From a virus, in the IMG/VR virus record IMGVR_UViG_3300042478_000975, positions 1 to 35,146 of that record: DNA of 35,146 bases. One strand, written 5' to 3'. Position 1 is the first letter of the stretch. Each line of letters starts with the position of its first letter. Made by a program: the position numbers and the translations under genes. Positions 30,775 through 35,146 of the stretch are shown in pieces. The notes beneath the pieces were generated by a model. The model was not told where the DNA came from and ran no database searches. It worked only from the letters and a program-made list of their open reading frames with translations.

Positions 30775-31119
30775 ATGATTATATACGGTTACATTCCGAA
30801 GTCTAAAAAACGCAAAGTTCCAAAATTAGTGAAACAACGTCACGAAGATTGGTTAAAATCAATTTCAGAAATACCACGGATTTGCAAATATGCCAAGTCC
30901 ACGACTATTTCCAAATCTGTACCATCTCCTAGAATTCCTGCTGGCAGGGAAACTCCCCATTACGCATCCGTTGACACAGGTTTTATACCTTGCGTTAAAA
31001 AAACGGAATATTCTTATACTGGCGATAAAATGAAAGGCATTGGCACAATGCACAAGTCTAATGCTGTTCCGGTATTCACGGATACTGAAGCCAAAGAAAT
31101 TTCAAGTATGAGGAGATGA
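30775..31119 (+). CDS. Conserved-type basic phage protein
   Basis: I choose ATG 30775 (GGGAG eight bases before it) over an in-frame GTG at 30760; the product has 114 residues. Blocks KVPKLVKQRHEDWLKS, RIPAGRETPHYASVDTG, CVKKTEYSYTGDKMKGIGT and HKSNAVPVFTD mark a family common in T4-like aquatic phages, function unknown. The DKMKGIG and HKSNAVPVF blocks look strongly constrained. It is first in an operon of small genes behind a strong early-type promoter, so it could act on the host early in infection. Confidence 0.87.
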   Translation: MIIYGYIPKSKKRKVPKLVKQRHEDWLKSISEIPRICKYAKSTTISKSVPSPRIPAGRETPHYASVDTGFIPCVKKTEYSYTGDKMKGIGTMHKSNAVPVFTDTEAKEISSMRR

Positions 31120-31120
31120 T

Positions 31121-31291
31121 ATGTCAGCACCAAAAGGTTGGACAGATGATGAGTGGTACGATTTTCAGGAATATTTTGAATCCTTATCTTGCCAAGAACA
31201 ACAAATTGAGTTACAATCCATGGTGGCACTAGGAAAAGCCAAACAACGAGGCAAAAATGTCGTTGTAATTGAACAATATTATGAAATGTGA
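31121..31291 (+). CDS. Small acidic phage protein
   Basis: This 56-residue protein starts two bases after the previous stop behind AGGAG. It begins MSAPKGWTDDEWYDFQEYFE and ends in a short basic and hydrophobic stretch. It is probably a single helix pair. Unrecognised; a good ribosome site and tight spacing support it. Confidence 0.7.
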   Translation: MSAPKGWTDDEWYDFQEYFESLSCQEQQIELQSMVALGKAKQRGKNVVVIEQYYEM

Positions 31292-31297
31292 GAAATT

Positions 31298-31483
31298 ATG
31301 TTAACACAATGGGAAGAAACACAAATACATAGAGGTATGGATGAGATTATATTCAATCTAAGGCATATTCCTGCTGAAGATGTTGCTTATTTTCTCGTAA
31401 AATTCAATCCGAAGCTTGCCGATGAGCTTGCATCAGCGATTGAACACAACTTTTTTGAGAAAGATTTGAAAAATGTCAAATAA
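31298..31483 (+). CDS. Small helical phage protein
   Basis: This 61-residue protein lies six bases after the previous one. It starts MLTQWEETQIHRGMDEI and has a second helix with PKLADELASAIEHN. It is acidic, with no motif known to me. The next gene overlaps it by 11 bases. It is likely part of the early small-gene operon. Confidence 0.7.
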   Translation: MLTQWEETQIHRGMDEIIFNLRHIPAEDVAYFLVKFNPKLADELASAIEHNFFEKDLKNVK

Positions 31484-31631
31484 TATGCTATTTTTTGAAG
31501 CGGCACGAGCAGATGATGAAGAAATTCCTGCTTGGAAACGCTTGGATATCGTAACTCGCAAGTGGGCAATACTATCTCAACACGAAAAAGACCTTTCCGA
31601 CTACCAAAAGATGAAGGAAATGTATCAATAA
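31473..31631 (+). CDS. Small phage protein
   Basis: This 52-residue protein overlaps the previous gene by 11 bases. The peptide starts MSNNMLFFEAARADDEEIPA and goes on with WKRLDIVTRKWA and a charged helix. No family is recognised. Its stop lies just before the inverted repeat at 31638. Confidence 0.65.
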   Translation: MSNNMLFFEAARADDEEIPAWKRLDIVTRKWAILSQHEKDLSDYQKMKEMYQ

Positions 31632-31637
31632 TCACTG

Positions 31638-31657
31638 GTGTTGCTAAAAAACAACAC
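31638..31657 (+). repeat. 20-base inverted repeat upstream of a promoter, copy A
   Basis: GTGTTG, an 8-base loop CTAAAAAA and CAACAC form a perfect 6-base-pair stem. The same 20 bases occur at 34871-34890. It starts seven bases after a stop codon and lies 15 bases before a -35 box. No T-run follows, so an operator or activator site is as likely as a terminator. Confidence 0.9.
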
Positions 31658-31672
31658 TTTCTAAGAAAATGC

Positions 31673-31700
31673 TTGACGGAATATAGGATTCCTGTATAAT
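31673..31700 (+). promoter_or_regulatory. Sigma70-type promoter for the HExxH/VWA gene
   Basis: TTGACG (31673-31678), a 16-base spacer and TATAAT (31695-31700). It is followed by a TAGGAG ribosome site and the ATG at 31727. The short leader leaves little room for other control. Confidence 0.75.
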
Positions 31701-31726
31701 TGTTATATTAATCGTTAGGAGCTTAT

Positions 31727-33844
31727 ATGCAATTACTTGAATCCAAATCACTTTTAGCCAAATTGATGGCTACCGAGAACTTAGTAGTAGAACAGCGTAA
31801 TGTTCCTACTGCTTGCTTTGATGTCAAAAATCGTGTTTTGACAATTCCTGTATTAGATAAGAATATTTCTGGTTACCTTTATGACCTTTTTGTTGGTCAT
31901 GAAGTTGGCCATGCACTTTATACTCCTGAATCTGGCCTTCTCCGTGCCAGAGATTTAAAGATCCCACAATCCATTTCCAATGTTATTGAAGATGTTCGTA
32001 TTGAAAAGAAAGTCAAATACAAATATCCTGGCCTCCGTTCATCTTTCACAAAAGCATATGTTGAATTAACTCAAAAGAATTTCTTTGGCACTAATGGTGT
32101 CGATTTAAACGAATTGAATTTTGTTGACCGAGTGAATATGCACAGCAAAGGTGGTGCGATGCTCGGTATTCGTTTTGATGCCGAAGAAAGAAATTTACTC
32201 AATGAGATTGAATCTACCGAAAGTTATGATGATGTTTTAGTTGTGGCTCAAAAAGTTCTCGCTTTTATGAAACAAAAAGAAGAAGAGCGTAAAGCCAATA
32301 TGCCAGATTCCGAAGATTATGAGGATGGTGATGATGGTGAAGATTTTGCAAACGAATGGGACGATGACTTTGGTGACGAAACTGAAGAAGGCGAAGAAAC
32401 CGAATCTGGATCAAAACAGGCTTCTGATGATTATGACGATGGTGAAGATGAAGATACTGAAATTATTGGTAATGATGACCGATTCAACCATAAAGAAATA
32501 GAACAAGATAATGTTCGTGCTTTCACCGATGAAGCATTTAAACAAAATGAGAAAAAGTTGTTTGCTGAAAATGCAAGCAATTATATGTATGGTAACATTC
32601 CAAAATTTGATATGAAGAAAGGTATTCTATCATACAAGGTTTTGTATGCAAAAATTGAAGATGAATATTCTCGCTGGTCATTAAATTTTGACAAAGCAGA
32701 AAATGGTCAGTATAATAAACTGCGCCGTGATACGAGCAAGGTGGTTTCTTATCTTGTTAAAGAATTTGAATTGCGTAAAAATGCCGACCAGTTAAAACGT
32801 GCATCTACGGCCAAAACTGGCGACCTTGATATGAAGAAGATTTTCTCTTATCAATTCAATGATGATATCTTTAAAAAGATATCGGTAGTGCCGAATGGTA
32901 AATCACATGGTCTTGTTATGTTCTTAGACTGGTCTGGTTCAATGCACGACCATCTTGCAAACACCATGAAGCAATTAATCAGTTTGGTAATGTTCTGTAA
33001 GAAAGTAAACATTCCATATGATGTGTATGCTTTCGCTTCACCAGAATCGTTTAATGCACACCAGTATGAAATTACACCAAAGAAAGGCGATATTGCAAGT
33101 AACCCTTTCTACCTGATGAATCTGCTATCAAGCAAAATGTCGGCTGGTGAATTTACCAAAGCGGCCAAGATTTTAACATTCATGGCCAATCATCAGAGAT
33201 ACACTCCTACCTTTATGTCGATGGGTGGTACACCATTGAATGAAGCAGTTATTGCCGCTATGGAAATTATTCCCGCATTTCAGAAACAATACAAATTGCA
33301 AGTTGTAAATTCTGTGTTTTTAACTGATGGTGAAGGCCATTCACTCCGTCAGACTTATGACCAGAATACAGAAGGCAAATTACACAGGATTGGTAAAGAC
33401 TATGGTATTAGAGATTTTGGTTTGATTATTCGTGACCCATTGACTAAGCACCAAGAAATTGTTGATAACATATATAATTGTGCTAGTCATACTGGTGCAT
33501 ATGTCAAGTTATTGAAAGCTCGCACCAATTGTAATGTGTTAGGTTTTTATGTAATCTCTGGTCGTGAATTTGGTCGTAAGATTTATGAATTCTATCCACG
33601 CACCGCAAATTACGATACAATCAAGGCTTCATTCCGTAAAACTAAATTTGCTGTTGTTACTACGGCTGGCTTTGATGAGTATTATGTTCTCCGTTCTGAA
33701 GCATTAGATACAGAAGAAGATAATACTTTTGAAGTAAAAGAAAATGCCACCACCCGTGGTCTAGTATCTGCGTTTAGTAAGTATGCTGGTGGTCGTGTCG
33801 CTAACCGTGTTGTTCTCAACCGATTTATAGGAATGATAGCATGA
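31727..33844 (+). CDS. HExxH metalloprotease-like plus CobT-type VWA protein
   Basis: This 705-residue protein has H58-E59-V-G-H62 (GHEVGHALYTP), a zinc-protease type motif, in the N-terminal domain. Residues about 195-260 are an Asp/Glu-rich linker. The C-terminal von Willebrand A domain has a MIDAS site: DWSGSMHDH near residue 400 (D-x-S-x-S like), GGTPLNEA near 500 and LTDGEG near 530. This resembles CobT-like chelatase/chaperone subunits, which normally work with a MoxR-type AAA ATPase; none is in this window. Similar proteins occur in aquatic T4-like phages, often labelled peptidase. It has its own promoter, so it probably matters early. The target is unknown. Confidence 0.92.
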   Translation: MQLLESKSLLAKLMATENLVVEQRNVPTACFDVKNRVLTIPVLDKNISGYLYDLFVGHEVGHALYTPESGLLRARDLKIPQSISNVIEDVRIEKKVKYKYPGLRSSFTKAYVELTQKNFFGTNGVDLNELNFVDRVNMHSKGGAMLGIRFDAEERNLLNEIESTESYDDVLVVAQKVLAFMKQKEEERKANMPDSEDYEDGDDGEDFANEWDDDFGDETEEGEETESGSKQASDDYDDGEDEDTEIIGNDDRFNHKEIEQDNVRAFTDEAFKQNEKKLFAENASNYMYGNIPKFDMKKGILSYKVLYAKIEDEYSRWSLNFDKAENGQYNKLRRDTSKVVSYLVKEFELRKNADQLKRASTAKTGDLDMKKIFSYQFNDDIFKKISVVPNGKSHGLVMFLDWSGSMHDHLANTMKQLISLVMFCKKVNIPYDVYAFASPESFNAHQYEITPKKGDIASNPFYLMNLLSSKMSAGEFTKAAKILTFMANHQRYTPTFMSMGGTPLNEAVIAAMEIIPAFQKQYKLQVVNSVFLTDGEGHSLRQTYDQNTEGKLHRIGKDYGIRDFGLIIRDPLTKHQEIVDNIYNCASHTGAYVKLLKARTNCNVLGFYVISGREFGRKIYEFYPRTANYDTIKASFRKTKFAVVTTAGFDEYYVLRSEALDTEEDNTFEVKENATTRGLVSAFSKYAGGRVANRVVLNRFIGMIA

Positions 33845-34038
33845 TAGAACAATTAGTATCCTTTTTTGGTGCCCAAGGACACCGCCATGCCGACATATTA
33901 TTTGTGGCATCGTGTATTATGGCACCATATATTGTGGATTTTTTTAAAGAGTCCGATTTATTTAAAACCGAATTTTATAACACCGAAGAAGAAGCAGAAG
34001 CGGATGCTATGAAATATGCTTTTGGAGAAAATGAATGA
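33841..34038 (+). CDS. Small phage protein
   Basis: This 65-residue protein is coupled to the previous gene by ATGA. The middle is hydrophobic (ADILFVASCIMAPYIVDFF), which could be one membrane helix, and the end is acidic (TEEEAEADAMKYAFGENE). Unrecognised. The four-base overlap with the next gene suggests one operon. Confidence 0.72.
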   Translation: MIEQLVSFFGAQGHRHADILFVASCIMAPYIVDFFKESDLFKTEFYNTEEEAEADAMKYAFGENE

Positions 34039-34238
34039 AATTATTACATACACAATATGGGCCTGACAGAAAGGCCAACATTTTTCATAATGACCATTGT
34101 TATGTTGTTGAGTTGTATATTGGTGACCGTTTGTATAGAAAGATGAATGTATTAGAAACATTAGTTGATGCTAAACATATGGTTGAAGTATTTTTAAACG
34201 AAGGTCGTAACCAACAATTATTGAACGAAAATGTCTAA
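34035..34238 (+). CDS. Small phage protein
   Basis: This 67-residue protein overlaps both neighbours by a few bases. It looks like a small beta-rich domain followed by a helix, with HNDHCYVVELYIGDRLYRK then DAKHMVEVFLNEG. No family is known to me. It is likely translated by coupling. Confidence 0.7.
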   Translation: MKLLHTQYGPDRKANIFHNDHCYVVELYIGDRLYRKMNVLETLVDAKHMVEVFLNEGRNQQLLNENV

Positions 34239-34497
34239 TATTATTGAAGCGGATGATTTTGATCCTAAAAGGATCGCTGATGAAATGATTAAACGATGCC
34301 TTAATGCCAGAGAATGGCACATCAAGTGTTATGTGAAAGAAGAATGGTTTATAAATGGAGTTGTTCCATTTACGATTAGTATGAAAGATGGTTTATATAC
34401 TTGCAAAGTAATTGCTGCCACGAAATTGGAAGCACTTAAAAAAGTGGAAGAATATATGCCTGTGATTAAGTTTATTGAAGAAGATAATAATGAATGA
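34231..34497 (+). CDS. Small phage protein
   Basis: This 88-residue protein overlaps the previous gene by eight bases. An acidic N-terminus is followed by WHIKCYVKEEWFINGVVPF, a basic strand pair, then a helix with ATKLEALKKVEEYM. It might bind nucleic acid, but nothing specific is visible. Confidence 0.7.
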   Translation: MSNIIEADDFDPKRIADEMIKRCLNAREWHIKCYVKEEWFINGVVPFTISMKDGLYTCKVIAATKLEALKKVEEYMPVIKFIEEDNNE

Positions 34498-34771
34498 GAA
34501 ACAAAAAGAGGCACTATTAATATTACAAGAAGAATGTGCTGAAGTAATCCAAGCTGCATCTAAAGTATTTCGTTTTGGTACAGAATCTAGGTGGCCAACC
34601 GAAGAATCAGGAACTACATTAGAAGAACTGCAAATGGAAGTTGGCCAAGTATTGGCGATGATTGACATTTTGACAGAACAATGTGTATTATCAGATACCG
34701 CCATCAATGCAGCAAGACATTACAAAAAAGAAAAACTAAAGATTTGGTCAAGCATTTATGACACAGAATGA
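34490..34771 (+). CDS. MazG-like nucleotide pyrophosphohydrolase domain protein
   Basis: I choose ATG 34490, overlapping the previous stop by eight bases; an in-frame ATG at 34475 is possible. The result has 93 residues. LQEECAEVIQAASKVFRFG fits the MazG-type helix with E-E-x-x-E for magnesium, and LEELQMEVGQVLAMIDIL supplies the second E-x-x-x-D-like site. The family hydrolyses NTPs or dNTPs to monophosphates; phage MazG proteins may act on host nucleotides such as ppGpp or non-canonical dNTPs. Substrate is not readable. Confidence 0.82.
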   Translation: MNEKQKEALLILQEECAEVIQAASKVFRFGTESRWPTEESGTTLEELQMEVGQVLAMIDILTEQCVLSDTAINAARHYKKEKLKIWSSIYDTE

Positions 34772-34871
34772 TTTAGTTACCAATTTGAAAAGAATTAGGT
34801 GTTGGACAACGGCAGATTCTATGGCCAGAAAATTGATTACCGAATTGATACAGGCACTAGGTGGTAAGTAG
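34758..34871 (+). CDS. 37-residue basic peptide
   Basis: This short frame overlaps the MazG-like gene by 14 bases and stops at TAG 34869-34871, right where the inverted repeat starts. The peptide begins MTQNDLVTNLKRIRCWTTAD and continues with a helix (SMARKLITELIQALGGK). It is probably a small helical protein. Support is the tight overlap and the lack of other coding in this stretch; no family is known. Confidence 0.5.
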   Translation: MTQNDLVTNLKRIRCWTTADSMARKLITELIQALGGK

Positions 34872-34890
34872 TGTTGCTAAAAAACAACAC
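34871..34890 (+). repeat. 20-base inverted repeat upstream of a promoter, copy B
   Basis: Identical over all 20 bases to the element at 31638-31657. The last base of the preceding TAG stop is its first base. It ends five bases before the -35 box at 34896. Confidence 0.9.
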
Positions 34891-34895
34891 CTTGG

Positions 34896-34923
34896 TTGAC
34901 ACCATCCTTGGTTGTGTTATAAT
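34896..34923 (+). promoter_or_regulatory. Strong sigma70-type promoter
   Basis: TTGACA (34896-34901), a 16-base spacer and TATAAT (34918-34923) match both consensus boxes. A GGAG ribosome site follows at 34937-34940 before the GTG at 34950. Confidence 0.82.
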
Positions 34924-34949
34924 GGTATTAAATTATGGAGATGAATTGA

Positions 34950-35146
34950 GTGAGTGAATTTGATAACATGAGTGTGGCAGAATTACAAGGATATTATTCC
35001 GATTTCCACAAAGCAATTTTTAATTTCCGTCCTCGTTATCATACAACCGAACAATGGTATAATCTTGAATGGTTGAAACACGAAATAAATTCATTACATG
35101 ACCACATGGATAAAATGAAAGCCACGCCAGCTGGTCGTGCTCAGTT
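34950..35146 (+). CDS. Unknown phage protein, cut by the window end (GTG start)
   Basis: This frame starts at GTG 34950, nine bases after GGAG, and stays open to the right edge (65 codons seen). An ATG seven codons in is an alternative start. The visible part is helical and acidic with several His and Trp residues: SVAELQGYYSDFHKAIFNF, then TTEQWYNLEWLKHEI. I do not recognise it. The strong promoter just upstream suggests early expression. Confidence 0.72.
   Translation, partial: MSEFDNMSVAELQGYYSDFHKAIFNFRPRYHTTEQWYNLEWLKHEINSLHDHMDKMKATPAGRAQ

Noticed and set aside
1-35146. Apparent scarcity of GATC, with Asp written GAC before C
   Set aside because: I had this impression while reading but did not count it against expectation, so I cannot claim avoidance of Dam-type sites.
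1-35146. CRISPR array, insertion sequence or integrase
   Set aside because: No regularly spaced repeats, transposase or recombinase motifs, or terminal inverted repeats were found on either strand.

Overview
The window is a stretch of a tailed-phage genome, most likely a T4-like myovirus infecting an aquatic Gram-negative bacterium. Every gene I can support lies on the + strand. Genes are packed with 1-30 base overlaps or gaps of a few bases, and the DNA is clearly AT-rich. The T4-like assignment rests on an RNase H of the T4 Rnh/FEN type, a zinc-finger/Toprim primase, a phage NrdA/NrdB pair, a perfect T4-type late promoter core (TATAAATA at 9442-9449), and six proteins that begin with a 10-residue leader laid out like the capsid-targeting sequence of the T4 internal head proteins. 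A Gram-negative host is inferred from an overlapping Rz/Rz1 spanin pair, lipoprotein signals and heptosyltransferase-like genes. I see no tRNA, CRISPR array, insertion sequence, integrase or attachment site.

Layout. (1) 1-2746: the 3' end of an unknown gene, a protein resembling the DUF4338/DruA fold family, a possible PD-(D/E)xK-like protein and a small conserved phage protein. (2) 2750-9358: nine translationally coupled genes for glycan work: several glycosyltransferase-like proteins (one GT2, two GT9-like, one HtrL/YibB-like), two SAM methyltransferases and an NAD-dependent sugar epimerase. (3) 9442-19225: a late-promoter-led block of putative virion cargo. Six proteins carry the leader M-x-[ST/G]-F-x-x-[F/Y/I]-[LV]-x-E. 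They include a His-rich ligase/nucleotidyltransferase-like protein, a His-rich PD-(D/E)xK nuclease-like protein, and a fusion of a HIGH-type nucleotidyltransferase with a P-loop kinase. Two long, charged, repeat-bearing proteins and an Ig-like structural or decoration protein sit among them. (4) 19227-23271: a dense block of envelope-directed genes: Rz and Rz1 spanins, an exported staphylococcal-type nuclease, a lipoprotein, a GH19 endolysin and several small membrane or exported proteins that include holin candidates. (5) 23297-30585: DNA precursor synthesis and replication: primase, ThyX, NrdA, NrdB, a zinc-ribbon protein, a GIY-YIG nuclease, RNase H, and a cytidylyltransferase-like protein whose HxGH motif is lost. 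(6) 30586-35146: small genes driven by strong sigma70-type promoters, plus a 705-residue protein joining an HExxH metalloprotease-like domain to a CobT-type VWA domain, and a MazG-like protein.

How it fits together. The nucleotide-metabolism and replication genes and the small-gene region sit under promoters that host sigma70 could read (28691, 30719, 31673, 34896). The cargo block starts behind a T4-type late promoter. Three of the sigma70-type promoters carry the same upstream inverted repeat (GTGTTG, 8-base A-rich loop, CAACAC), which suggests shared control. The most unusual feature is the cargo block: if the leaders act as they do in T4, the phage packs DNA- and nucleotide-handling enzymes inside the capsid and injects them with its genome.
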